DNA of 64,000 bases from Ideonella_A sakaiensis_A (GTDB lineage Bacteria > Pseudomonadota > Gammaproteobacteria > Burkholderiales > Burkholderiaceae_C), in assembly GCF_048320135.1 (NCBI RefSeq), contig NZ_CP182947.1, positions 3,038,001 through 3,102,000 of the forward strand, given 5' to 3'. The notes under the pieces were generated by a model, which worked only from the letters and a program-made list of their open reading frames with translations, searched no databases and had not been told where the DNA came from. Positions 9,359 through 17,572 of this stretch are shown piece by piece. The position numbers were made by a program, and so were the translations under genes. The number at the start of each line of letters is the position of its first letter. Within the stretch, counting starts at the first letter, position 1.

Positions 9359-10363
9359 TCAGGCCCGGCGCAGCAAACCTGCGGCGTCGAGGGCGAAATA
9401 GCTGAGCACGCCGTCGGCCCCGGCGCGCTTGAAGGCCAACAGGCTTTCCATCATCACCGCATCGTGATCCAGCCAGCCGTTGCGCGCGGCCGCCTTCAGC
9501 ATCGCGTATTCGCCGCTGACCTGGTAGGCGAAGGTCGGCACGCGGAATTCGTCCTTGACCCGGCGCACCACGTCGAGGTAAGGCATGCCCGGCTTGACCA
9601 TCACCATGTCGGCGCCTTCGGCAAGGTCGAGCGCAACCTCGCGCAAGGCCTCGTCGGTATTGCCCGGGTCCATCTGGTAGACCTTCTTGTTGCTTTTGCC
9701 GAGGTTGGCCGCCGACCCGACTGCATCGCGGAACGGGCCGTAGAAGGCACTCGCATATTTCGCGCTGTAGGCCATGATCCGGGTGTGGATCAGGCCTTTT
9801 GCCTCGAGAGCGTTGCGGATCGCACCGATACGCCCGTCCATCATGTCGCTCGGCGCGACGATGTCGACCCCGGCCTCGGCCTGCACCAGCGCCTGCCGCG
9901 TCAATACGTCGACGGTGCTGTCGTTGACGATGTAGCCGCTCGCGTCGAGCAGGCCGTCCTGACCGTGGCTGGTATACGGATCGAGCGCAACGTCGGTCAT
10001 GACGCCGAGTTCGGGGAAGCGGCGCTTGATTTCGCGCACGACGGTCGGCACCAGGCCGTTGGCATTGCAGGCCTCGTCGCCGTTCTCGTTTTTCAGCGCC
10101 GGCTCGATGACCGGGAACAGCGCCATCACCGGGATGCCGAGTTCGACACACTGCTCGGCGATCGGCAGCAGGCGGTCCAGGCTCACGCGTTGCACGCCCG
10201 GCATCGACGCGACATCCTGCGCGATGCCATGGCCATCGAGCACGAATACCGGCAGGATCAGGTCCTCGGCATGCAGGCGGTGCTCACGGACCAGGTCACG
10301 CGTGAACGGGTCGCGCCGAAGACGGCGCGGACGGCTGGCTGGAAACGGTGGCGGGGTGTACAC
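9359..10363 (-). CDS. hemB: Delta-aminolevulinic acid dehydratase (porphobilinogen synthase)
   Basis: 334 residues from a GTG start. The enzyme condenses two 5-aminolevulinate molecules to porphobilinogen in haem synthesis. The Schiff-base lysines are K202 (YSAKYASAFYGPF) and K257 (MVKPGMPYLD). The metal-site segment at 124-140 reads DVALDPYTSHGQDGLLD. It has aspartates where the zinc-type enzyme has three cysteines, so this is the Mg2+/monovalent-cation type known from plants and pseudomonads. hemJ lies divergently about 110 bases away. Confidence 0.97.
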   Translation of the reverse strand: MYTPPPFPASRPRRLRRDPFTRDLVREHRLHAEDLILPVFVLDGHGIAQDVASMPGVQRVSLDRLLPIAEQCVELGIPVMALFPVIEPALKNENGDEACNANGLVPTVVREIKRRFPELGVMTDVALDPYTSHGQDGLLDASGYIVNDSTVDVLTRQALVQAEAGVDIVAPSDMMDGRIGAIRNALEAKGLIHTRIMAYSAKYASAFYGPFRDAVGSAANLGKSNKKVYQMDPGNTDEALREVALDLAEGADMVMVKPGMPYLDVVRRVKDEFRVPTFAYQVSGEYAMLKAAARNGWLDHDAVMMESLLAFKRAGADGVLSYFALDAAGLLRRA

Positions 10364-10475
10364 GTTGCGACGATCCGGAAGGGCTGGCCGGGCGGCTCAG
10401 CATCGCCGAAATGATACGGCGCAGCGACCACGGCCGGAGCCGGCAGCAGTGCCCGCCTGTCGCGATAATCGCCCG

Positions 10476-10907
10476 ATGCTCTGGATCAAAGCCCTGCACA
10501 TCGTTTTCGTCGCCAGCTGGTTTGCCGGCCTGTTTTATCTGCCGCGCATCTTCGTCAATCTGGCGGCGGTGCCGGCCGACAGCCATGCAGAGCGCGAACG
10601 GCTGCTGCTGATGGCGCGCCGCCTGCATCGCTTCTCGGGCATCTTGATGCTGGTTGCATTGACCCTTGGCGGCGTGTTGTGGCTCGGTTACGGCATCGGG
10701 CTGCGTGGCCCTGGCAACGGCTGGATGCATGCGAAGCTGGTGCTGGTCGTCGCGGCAATCGGTTACCACCACGCCTGCAAGTCGCTGCTGCGCAAATTCG
10801 AGAACTCCGCCAACACGCGCAGCGAACGGTGGTTCCGCGTCTTCAACGAGGTATCGGTGCTGCTGTTTGCCGCGACCGTGATCCTGGTGGTGGTCAAGCC
10901 GTTCTGA
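10476..10907 (+). CDS. hemJ: Protoporphyrinogen IX oxidase HemJ (CopD/UPF0093 family)
   Basis: 143 residues with about four membrane helices. It matches HemJ in its N-terminal pattern (IKALHIVFVASWFAGLFYLP, with conserved His8), in GWMHAKLVLV with the conserved Lys, and in the terminal FNEVS...VVVKPF. HemJ oxidises protoporphyrinogen IX to protoporphyrin IX in the inner membrane of many proteobacteria lacking HemG or HemY. Proximity to hemB supports a haem role. The next gene starts inside its stop codon (TGATG). Confidence 0.88.
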   Translation: MLWIKALHIVFVASWFAGLFYLPRIFVNLAAVPADSHAERERLLLMARRLHRFSGILMLVALTLGGVLWLGYGIGLRGPGNGWMHAKLVLVVAAIGYHHACKSLLRKFENSANTRSERWFRVFNEVSVLLFAATVILVVVKPF

Positions 10908-12103
10908 TGGAAGCGACGCGACCGCCGGCAGGACCATCGGTCGCGCTGCCCGCGCGCCACCGCAGCTCGGCGATCCCGCTGACGCTGCTGTTCGGCGCGT
11001 TGATCGTTTATGCCAGCCTGTATCCATTCACCGGCTGGCATCTGCCGGGCGTGCCGCTGTGGAAGTTTCTGCTGTTGCCGTGGCCGCGCTGGTGGACCTG
11101 GTTCGACCTGATCGCCAATCTGCTCGGTTATGTGCCGTTCGGCGCGTTGATGTTCATCGCGCTGGTGCGCAGCGGCTGGCGCACCCGCAGCGCATTCATC
11201 ACCGCCAGCCTGGCCGGCGCTGCGCTCAGCCTGCTGATGGAGACGCTGCAGAATTTTCTGCCGCAGCGCATTCCGTCGAACGTCGATGCCGCACTGAATC
11301 TGGCCGGCACGGCGTTCGGCGCCGGGCTCGGCGCGCTGGCCCACCTGCGTGGCGGCATCGACCGCTGGCAGTCGATCCGCGACCGCTGGTTTGCCCGCCG
11401 CAGCGCGAGCGGTCTGGTGCTGTTGCTGACCTGGCCGATTGGCCTGCTTTTTCCGCAGCCGCTGCCGCTCGGCGTCGGCCAGGTGATCCCGCGCGTGCGC
11501 GACATGCTGCTCGAAGCGTTGCAGAACAGTTCCGCGGAAGCCTGGGCCGAGCGATGGTTGCAGGCCGACCCGATGGCCCGCCCGTTGCCGCCTGCCGGCG
11601 ACTTCCTGGTCGTCGTGCTGGGCCTGCTCGGGCCCTGCCTGGTGGCGTTCTCGATTTCGGTGCCGGGCTGGCGCAGGGTGGCCTTGGGCTTCGTCGCGCC
11701 GCTCGTCGCGGCGGCGATCACGACCTTGTCGACGGCGCTGAATTTCGCGCCGCAGCATGCCTTTGCCTGGGCAACGCCGCAAACCGTCTGGGCGCTCGGC
11801 ACCGGCGCCACGCTGGCGCTGCTGCTGGCCTGGCTGCCGTACCGCGCCGCTGCGGCGCTCGGGCTGATCGTGCTGACCCTGATGATCAGCCTGGTCACGC
11901 AGGCGCCAGCGGATCCGTATTACGCGAGCAGCCTGCAGGCCTGGGAGCAGGGCCGCTTCATCCGTTTTCACGGTCTCGCGCAATGGGTCGGCTGGTTGTG
12001 GCCTTATGCGGCGATGCTGCACCTCGGCGCGGTGCTGACGATGCGCCGCCAGCGTGGTCCGATCGAGCCGGCGGCCGGCGAGGCGGCGTCGGCAGGGCGG
12101 TAA
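10907..12103 (+). CDS. VanZ-like family membrane protein
   Basis: 398 residues with about nine hydrophobic segments. The N-terminal half carries the VanZ-like pattern: YASLYPFTGW near the first helix, then NLLGYVPFGALMF, and ETLQNFLPQRIPSNVDAALNLAG. The C-terminal half is a further set of membrane helices without a recognised domain. VanZ-like proteins have varied, mostly unknown roles, including low-level teicoplanin resistance in the founding member. It is translationally coupled to hemJ. No function is assigned. Confidence 0.85.
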   Translation: MEATRPPAGPSVALPARHRSSAIPLTLLFGALIVYASLYPFTGWHLPGVPLWKFLLLPWPRWWTWFDLIANLLGYVPFGALMFIALVRSGWRTRSAFITASLAGAALSLLMETLQNFLPQRIPSNVDAALNLAGTAFGAGLGALAHLRGGIDRWQSIRDRWFARRSASGLVLLLTWPIGLLFPQPLPLGVGQVIPRVRDMLLEALQNSSAEAWAERWLQADPMARPLPPAGDFLVVVLGLLGPCLVAFSISVPGWRRVALGFVAPLVAAAITTLSTALNFAPQHAFAWATPQTVWALGTGATLALLLAWLPYRAAAALGLIVLTLMISLVTQAPADPYYASSLQAWEQGRFIRFHGLAQWVGWLWPYAAMLHLGAVLTMRRQRGPIEPAAGEAASAGR

Positions 12104-12117
12104 GTAGAATCCCGGGG

Positions 12118-12444
12118 ATGAGTTATTACCAGCGGCACATCTTCTTCTGCCTCAATCAGCGGGGCGAGGGTGAAAACGCCTGCAGCGTGCACGGCGCAAA
12201 AGCGGCATTCGACCATTGCAAGTCGCGCGTGAAGGCCGAAGGGCTGGCCGGACCGGGCGGCGTGCGGGTCAACAAGGCCGGCTGCCTCGACCGCTGCGCC
12301 GGTGGCCCGGTCGCGGTCGTCTATCCGGAAGCCGTGTGGTACACCTTCGTCGACAATGAGGATATCGACGAGATCGTCGACTCGCACCTGAAAAAGGGCC
12401 AGCCGGTCGATCGCCTGCTGCTGCCGCCAGACGTAGGACGCTGA
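12118..12444 (+). CDS. Thioredoxin-like [2Fe-2S] ferredoxin
   Basis: 108 residues. Cysteines that fit a thioredoxin-fold ferredoxin cluster are present: CLNQR near the N-terminus, CSVHG, then VNKAGCLDRCAGGPVAVVYPE. This pattern is typical of small (2Fe-2S) ferredoxins of betaproteobacteria. It is probably a cytosolic electron carrier whose partner is unknown. The ATG at 12118 lies 14 bases after the VanZ-like stop, so both may share a transcript. Confidence 0.9.
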   Translation: MSYYQRHIFFCLNQRGEGENACSVHGAKAAFDHCKSRVKAEGLAGPGGVRVNKAGCLDRCAGGPVAVVYPEAVWYTFVDNEDIDEIVDSHLKKGQPVDRLLLPPDVGR

Positions 12445-12590
12445 ATCCGCGGCGTGCGCAAGCCCTGGCCCGTCCCGTCGATCCCTCGGCGACCTCGACA
12501 TTGTGGCGGGCATCGGAGGCCGGGGACGCTGTCACTGCTGTCCGGTTCGATGCCGCCTCTCCCAACCAATTCTTTCCTCACTGAGTTTCG

Positions 12591-13787
12591 ATGACCCGAT
12601 TCATTCCGCTGTTCAAGAACTCGATCGCCGCGCTCGGCCTGCTGCTCGGCTTGCACGGAGCTGCCGTGGCCCAGGCGCCGCAGCCGCCGGAAATCGCCGC
12701 CAAGCATTACCTGCTGCTCGACCTGACCAGCGAGCAGGTATTGGCGCAACGCGATGCCGATGCGCCGGCGGATCCGGCCTCGCTGACCAAGCTGATGACC
12801 GCCTATGTCGTTTTCACCGCACTGCGCGACAAGAAGCTGACGCTGCAGCAGACGCTGCCGGTGTCCAGGCGCGCCTGGGACGAGCGCAAGGAAGGCGGCT
12901 CGCTGATGTTCATCGACACCACGATGACGCCGACGGTCGAGCAATTGCTGCACGGCATGATCGTGCAGAGCGGCAACGATGCATCGGTCGCGCTGGCCGA
13001 GGGCGTTGGCGGCACCGTCGAGCAGTTTGTCGAGTTGATGAATCGGCAAGCGCAGGCATTCGGGCTGAAAAACACCAGTTTCAAGAACGTCACCGGTCTG
13101 ACCGAGCCCGGCCACAAGAGCACCGCGCGCGAACTGGCGATGATCGCGACGCGCATCATCCGCGACTTCCCGGAGTTCTATACCTACTACTCGATCAAGG
13201 AGTACAAGTACAACAACATATCGCAGCCGAACCGCAACCTGCTGCTGCGCCGCGATCCGAGCGTCGACGGCATGAAAACCGGCTACACCGAAGCCGCGGG
13301 TTATTGCCTGATCGCCAGCGCCGAGCGTGAATTCCCGAATCTCGGCATGACCGGCGACGGGCCCGGCAAGCGCCGTCTGCTCAGCGTCGTGCTCAATACG
13401 ACGTCGATGCAGGCCCGCGCGAACGAAAGCCAGAAGCTGCTGAACTGGGGATTCCAGGCCTTCGATACGGTGCGCCTGTTTGCGAAGGACCAGCCGATGG
13501 TTACCGTGCCGGTGTGGAAAGGCCGCGCCAGCCAGGTCGGACTCGGTGCGCCGCAGGCGGTATTCGTGACGGTTGCGAAAGGCGACGGCGCGCGCCTGCA
13601 GACCCGCATCGAGCGTGCCGATCCGCTGGTCGCGCCGCTGGCCGCCGGTCAGCAGGTCGGTGTACTGAAAGTTTCCACTGCGGGGGGAACCGCGATTGCC
13701 GAAGTGCCTCTGACCGTCCTGGAAGCGGTTCCGCAGGCCGGCTTCTTCGGCCGCGCCTGGGACGCTGTGCGTCTGTGGATCAAGTAA
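12591..13787 (+). CDS. D-alanyl-D-alanine carboxypeptidase (PBP5/6 family)
   Basis: 398 residues with a signal peptide (cleavage near VAQA-PQ, ~28). The serine peptidase motifs are SLTK (S64, K67), SGN (127-129) and KTG (229-231). A C-terminal PBP5-type beta domain ends in an amphipathic segment (FFGRAWDAVRLWIK) that anchors such enzymes to the outer face of the inner membrane. It trims the terminal D-Ala of peptidoglycan stem peptides. The D-amino acid aminotransferase-like gene follows directly, as in other betaproteobacteria. Confidence 0.96.
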   Translation: MTRFIPLFKNSIAALGLLLGLHGAAVAQAPQPPEIAAKHYLLLDLTSEQVLAQRDADAPADPASLTKLMTAYVVFTALRDKKLTLQQTLPVSRRAWDERKEGGSLMFIDTTMTPTVEQLLHGMIVQSGNDASVALAEGVGGTVEQFVELMNRQAQAFGLKNTSFKNVTGLTEPGHKSTARELAMIATRIIRDFPEFYTYYSIKEYKYNNISQPNRNLLLRRDPSVDGMKTGYTEAAGYCLIASAEREFPNLGMTGDGPGKRRLLSVVLNTTSMQARANESQKLLNWGFQAFDTVRLFAKDQPMVTVPVWKGRASQVGLGAPQAVFVTVAKGDGARLQTRIERADPLVAPLAAGQQVGVLKVSTAGGTAIAEVPLTVLEAVPQAGFFGRAWDAVRLWIK

Positions 13788-13827
13788 GCTGCGTACGGCT
13801 CGACCGTCGCCGATGACCGGAGCATCC

Positions 13828-14715
13828 ATGCAAGCCTTGCCCGATACGCTTTGCCACCTGAATGGCGAGTACCTGCCGCTGAACCAGGCGCGGGTCTCGG
13901 TGCTCGATCGCGGATTCATCTTCGGCGACGGCGTCTACGAGGTGGTTCCGGTCTATGGCCGGCGCCTGTTCAGATTCGCCGAACACATGGCCAGGCTCGA
14001 GCGCGGACTCGGCAAATTGCGCATCGCGAATCCGCACGATCGTGAGCAATGGTTGCAGATGTGTCGACATCTGGTGGCCGCACTGGCCGAGCAGCAGGGT
14101 GTCGAAGACCAGTTGGTCTATATCCAGGTCACGCGCGGCGTGGCGCTGCGAGACCATGTGATGCCGGCCGACGTTGCGCCAACCGTATTCATGATGGTCA
14201 ACCGGATGTCGCCGCCGACGGCCGAACAGCGGCAGCGCGGCGTGGCCTGCGTGACGGCGCGCGATTTCCGCTGGGAGCGCGGCGACATCAAGAGCATCTC
14301 GCTGCTCGGCAATGTGCTCGCGCGCCAGATCAGTGCCGACCGCGGCGCGATCGAGACGATCATGTTCCGCGACGGGCATCTGACAGAAGCGGCGGCATGC
14401 AATGTCTGGATGGTCCAGGAGGGTGCGGTGCTCGGTCCGCCGAAAAGCGAGCACCTGCTGGAGGGTATCCGCTACGAGTTGATCCGCGAGTTGTGCGAGG
14501 AGGAAGGCATCGGCTTCAACCTGCGCCCGATCGCCGAGGGCGAACTGATCGCGGCCGACGAGATCATGCTCAGTTCGGCGACCAAGGAGATCCTCCCGGT
14601 GACGATACTCGACGGCCAGCCGGTCGGGCACGGTGCGATGCGCGGCAAACCCGGGCCGGTTTATGCGCGGCTGCACCAGGCCTATGTCCGGGCGAAGGCC
14701 TTGCAGACGATCTGA
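13828..14715 (+). CDS. PLP aminotransferase class IV, D-amino acid aminotransferase-like
   Basis: 295 residues from the ATG at 13828, preceded by GGAG at good spacing; an ATG at 13813 lacks one. Fold-type IV signature: DRGFIFGDGVYEV near the N-terminus, catalytic Lys155 (ERGDIKSISLLGN), and LTEAAACNVW. The order after dacC and before DUF493-lipB-lipA is typical of Burkholderiales, where it is annotated as D-alanine aminotransferase. A branched-chain or aminodeoxychorismate lyase role is less likely but not excluded. Confidence 0.9.
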   Translation: MQALPDTLCHLNGEYLPLNQARVSVLDRGFIFGDGVYEVVPVYGRRLFRFAEHMARLERGLGKLRIANPHDREQWLQMCRHLVAALAEQQGVEDQLVYIQVTRGVALRDHVMPADVAPTVFMMVNRMSPPTAEQRQRGVACVTARDFRWERGDIKSISLLGNVLARQISADRGAIETIMFRDGHLTEAAACNVWMVQEGAVLGPPKSEHLLEGIRYELIRELCEEEGIGFNLRPIAEGELIAADEIMLSSATKEILPVTILDGQPVGHGAMRGKPGPVYARLHQAYVRAKALQTI

Positions 14716-14721
14716 TGCGTG

Positions 14722-14997
14722 ATGGCTGATACGACAGGAAAGGAATCGTTGATCGACTTTCCCAGCGCCTTTCCGATCAAGGTGCTTGGGGCCAATGTCG
14801 ACGGCTTCGTCAATGCAATGACCGAAGTCGCGCGCCGGTTCGATCCGGATTTTGACGCCGCCAGCATCGAACTGCGGGTCAGCAAGGGCGATCGGTATCT
14901 CGGTATCACGCTGACGGTCACCGCGACCAGCCGGCAGCAGCTGGATGACCTCTACCGCGCGTTTTCAACGCACCCGATGGTCAAGGTGGTTCTGTAG
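14722..14997 (+). CDS. YbeD family protein (DUF493)
   Basis: 91 residues. It begins about 20 residues before the family core FPIKVLGANVDGFVNAMTEV and ends HPMVKVVL, matching YbeD. This small ACT-like protein is conserved directly upstream of lipB in many proteobacteria; a regulatory link to lipoate metabolism is assumed from that neighbourhood. A GTG at 14719 immediately precedes the ATG, so either may be used. Confidence 0.93.
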   Translation: MADTTGKESLIDFPSAFPIKVLGANVDGFVNAMTEVARRFDPDFDAASIELRVSKGDRYLGITLTVTATSRQQLDDLYRAFSTHPMVKVVL

Positions 14998-15016
14998 CCC
15001 AAGCCCTGCGCCGATC

Positions 15017-15718
15017 GTGAGCAATTGCACCGTGCGGATGCTGGGCCGGGTCGACTACCTGCCGGTTTTCGACGCGATGCGCAGCTTCACCGAGCAGCGC
15101 AGCGGCGATACCGCCGACGAGATCTGGGTCTGCGAACACCCGCCGGTCTATACGCAGGGCCTGGCCGGCAAAGCCGAACATCTGCTGTTCAATCCGACCG
15201 GCATTCCGGTCGTGCAGACCAACCGCGGCGGGCAGATCACCTACCACGGCCCCGGCCAGGTCGTCGCCTACCCGCTGATCGATCTGCAGCGCCTCGGCAT
15301 CTACGTGAAGGAATTTGTCTACCGGCTCGAGCATTGCGTGATCAAGACGCTCGAGGATTTCGGTGTCACCGGTCATCGCATGGCCGGTGCGCCAGGCATC
15401 TACGTGCGGCTGGCCGATCCTTTCGGCCATGCGCCGCTGGAAGCGGCAGCGCCGAAGGACCGCCTCGGCGTTGCTGCAGCCGACCCATTTTCTGGTGTCG
15501 GCAAGATTGCTGCGCTGGGCATCAAGGTGTCGCGACATTGCACCTACCACGGTGTCGCGTTGAACGTCGCGATGGACCTGACGCCTTTTGCCGGCATCAA
15601 CCCGTGCGGCTACGCCGGGCTGAAAACGGTCGATCTCGTTACACTAGGGGTTTCCGCTGATCAGGAGCAGGTCGCTCGGCGGATGGCACAGTTGCTCGGT
15701 TCGCACCTGAGCCCCTGA
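15017..15718 (+). CDS. lipB: Octanoyl-[ACP]:protein N-octanoyltransferase
   Basis: 233 residues from the GTG at 15017; the frame extends upstream but that part overlaps the preceding gene and has no homology. LipB moves octanoate from acyl carrier protein to lipoyl domains. Motifs: RGGQITYHGPGQ at 70-81, Lys163 (GKIAALGIK) and acyl-accepting Cys197 (INPCGYAGLKTVDL). Residues ~142-162 form an insertion (EAAAPKDRL...PFSG) before the catalytic lysine segment. lipA follows. Confidence 0.96.
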   Translation: MSNCTVRMLGRVDYLPVFDAMRSFTEQRSGDTADEIWVCEHPPVYTQGLAGKAEHLLFNPTGIPVVQTNRGGQITYHGPGQVVAYPLIDLQRLGIYVKEFVYRLEHCVIKTLEDFGVTGHRMAGAPGIYVRLADPFGHAPLEAAAPKDRLGVAAADPFSGVGKIAALGIKVSRHCTYHGVALNVAMDLTPFAGINPCGYAGLKTVDLVTLGVSADQEQVARRMAQLLGSHLSP

Positions 15719-15767
15719 CCCACCACTGCGGCAGTGCGCCGCGCCGACGAACTCCAGATTGCCCGCC

Positions 15768-16775
15768 ATGTCGACCGAAAACGTCACCCGCGACGCCGCG
15801 CCCGCCGCCCAGTACGACGCCACCGCGAAACAGAAGTCACAGGCGAAGACCGCGCGCATTCCGATCAAGGTGGTCGCCGCCGAGACTCTGAAGAAGCCGG
15901 ACTGGATCCGCGTCAAGGCCGGCTCGCCGACGACCCGGTTCTATGAGATCAAGCAGATCCTGCGCGAGCACAAGCTGCATACGGTCTGCGAAGAGGCTTC
16001 GTGCCCGAATATCGGCGAATGTTTCGGCAAGGGCACCGCCACTTTCATGATCATGGGCGACAAGTGCACCCGGCGCTGCCCGTTCTGCGATGTCGGCCAT
16101 GGGCGCCCCGATCCGCTCGATGTCGACGAGCCGCTCAATCTCGCCAAGACGATTGCCGCGCTGAAGCTGAACTATGTCGTGATCACCAGCGTCGACCGCG
16201 ACGATCTGCGCGACGGCGGGGCCGGCCATTTTGTCGAATGCATCCGCCAGGTCAGGGCCCTGAGCCCGCGCACGCAGATCGAGATCCTGACGCCGGACTT
16301 TCGCGGCCGCATGGACCGCGCGCTGGAGATCCTGAAGGCCGCGCCGCCGGACGTGATGAACCACAACCTCGAGACCGCCCCCCGGCTGTACAAGGAAGCG
16401 CGGCCAGGATCGGACTACCAGTACAGCCTGAATCTGCTGAAGCGGTTCAAGGAATTTGCGCCGCACGTGCCGACCAAAAGCGGCGTGATGGTCGGCCTCG
16501 GCGAGACCGACGAGGAAATCCTGCAGGTGATGCGCGACATGCGTGCGCATCAGATCGACATGCTGACGATCGGCCAGTACCTCGCGCCGAGCGGCCATCA
16601 TCTACCGGTGCGCCGTTATGTCCATCCGGATACGTTCCGGATGTTCGAGCGTGAAGCGGCGGCAATGGGTTTTTCGCACGCCGCGGTCGGTGCAATGGTG
16701 CGCAGCAGCTACCACGCCGACGAGCAGGCACACGCGGCCGCGCTGGCATCGGCAGGAGCACCGGCCGGCGCCTGA
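15768..16775 (+). CDS. lipA: Lipoyl synthase
   Basis: 335 residues from the ATG at 15768. This radical SAM enzyme inserts two sulfurs into protein-bound octanoyl groups. The auxiliary cluster ligands are C74, C79 and C85 (CEEASCPNIGEC), the radical SAM cluster is C100, C104, C107 (CTRRCPFC), and the C-terminal Ser that completes the auxiliary cluster is in VRSSYHADEQ. The N-terminal ~30 residues are Ala-rich and variable. It forms the lipoate operon with DUF493 and lipB. Confidence 0.98.
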   Translation: MSTENVTRDAAPAAQYDATAKQKSQAKTARIPIKVVAAETLKKPDWIRVKAGSPTTRFYEIKQILREHKLHTVCEEASCPNIGECFGKGTATFMIMGDKCTRRCPFCDVGHGRPDPLDVDEPLNLAKTIAALKLNYVVITSVDRDDLRDGGAGHFVECIRQVRALSPRTQIEILTPDFRGRMDRALEILKAAPPDVMNHNLETAPRLYKEARPGSDYQYSLNLLKRFKEFAPHVPTKSGVMVGLGETDEEILQVMRDMRAHQIDMLTIGQYLAPSGHHLPVRRYVHPDTFRMFEREAAAMGFSHAAVGAMVRSSYHADEQAHAAALASAGAPAGA

Positions 16776-16876
16776 CGGTCGATCCGGTCCGCCGCGACAG
16801 CGGCCGAATGGGCCCGGTTTGGCCGATTCCGCTTTCGAAAATAAGATGGTTCGTACTTCCTTGAAGGAGCGAAGCC

Positions 16877-17572
16877 ATGTTGCGCAGAAAATTCACCGGC
16901 CTGTTTTCGATCGTCGGGTGGCTGCTTGCCAGTGCACTGCTGGTTTTCCCTGCACATGCACAGTTCACTGAAACCGACGCCGCCAGCGGCATTCGCACGG
17001 CGCTCGAGCGAGGTTCCGAGATCGCCGTCTCGTCACTCGGACGAACCGATGGTTTTCTCGGCAATCCGAAAGTCCGCATCCCGCTGCCCGATTTTCTCGA
17101 AAGCGCCGCCAAGCTGCTGAAGTTCACCGGCGGCAGCCAGCAGGTCGATGAACTGGTCGTTGCAATGAACCGTGCGGCCGAAGCGGCGGTTCCGGAAGCC
17201 AGGGCGCTGCTGCTCAATGCGGTGCGTTCGATGAGCGTCGACGACGGCAAACGCATCCTGACCGGCGGCGATGGTTCGGTGACCCGATTTTTTGCCGACA
17301 AGACGCGCGAGCCGTTGACCGAACGATTCCTGCCGATCGTGAGCCGGCAGACCGAACGCCTGGCCTTGGCCGAGAAATACAACGCCGTCGCCGGCAAGGC
17401 GGCGGGTTTCGGGCTGATGGACAAGCGGGAAGCGAATATCCAGCACTACGTCACCGCCAAGGCGCTCGACGGCCTCTATCTGATGATTGCCGAGGAGGAG
17501 CGCAGGATCCGCAGCGATCCGGTCGGAACCGGCAGTGCGATTCTCAAGCAGGTGTTCGGCGGCTTGCGTTAG
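16877..17572 (+). CDS. DUF4197 family periplasmic protein
   Basis: 231 residues with a signal peptide (cleavage near AHAQF, ~29). The body matches DUF4197: repeated AL..GS...A...LG at the start, IPLPDFLESAAKLLK, MNRAAEAAVPEA, and the TDGLYLMIAEEE-like end (here LDGLYLMIAEEE) followed by LLKQVFG-type residues. The family is widespread in Proteobacteria and has no known function. AAGGAG lies well placed before the ATG. The 3' end overlaps the convergent sensor-like gene by 29 bases. Confidence 0.9.
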   Translation: MLRRKFTGLFSIVGWLLASALLVFPAHAQFTETDAASGIRTALERGSEIAVSSLGRTDGFLGNPKVRIPLPDFLESAAKLLKFTGGSQQVDELVVAMNRAAEAAVPEARALLLNAVRSMSVDDGKRILTGGDGSVTRFFADKTREPLTERFLPIVSRQTERLALAEKYNAVAGKAAGFGLMDKREANIQHYVTAKALDGLYLMIAEEERRIRSDPVGTGSAILKQVFGGLR

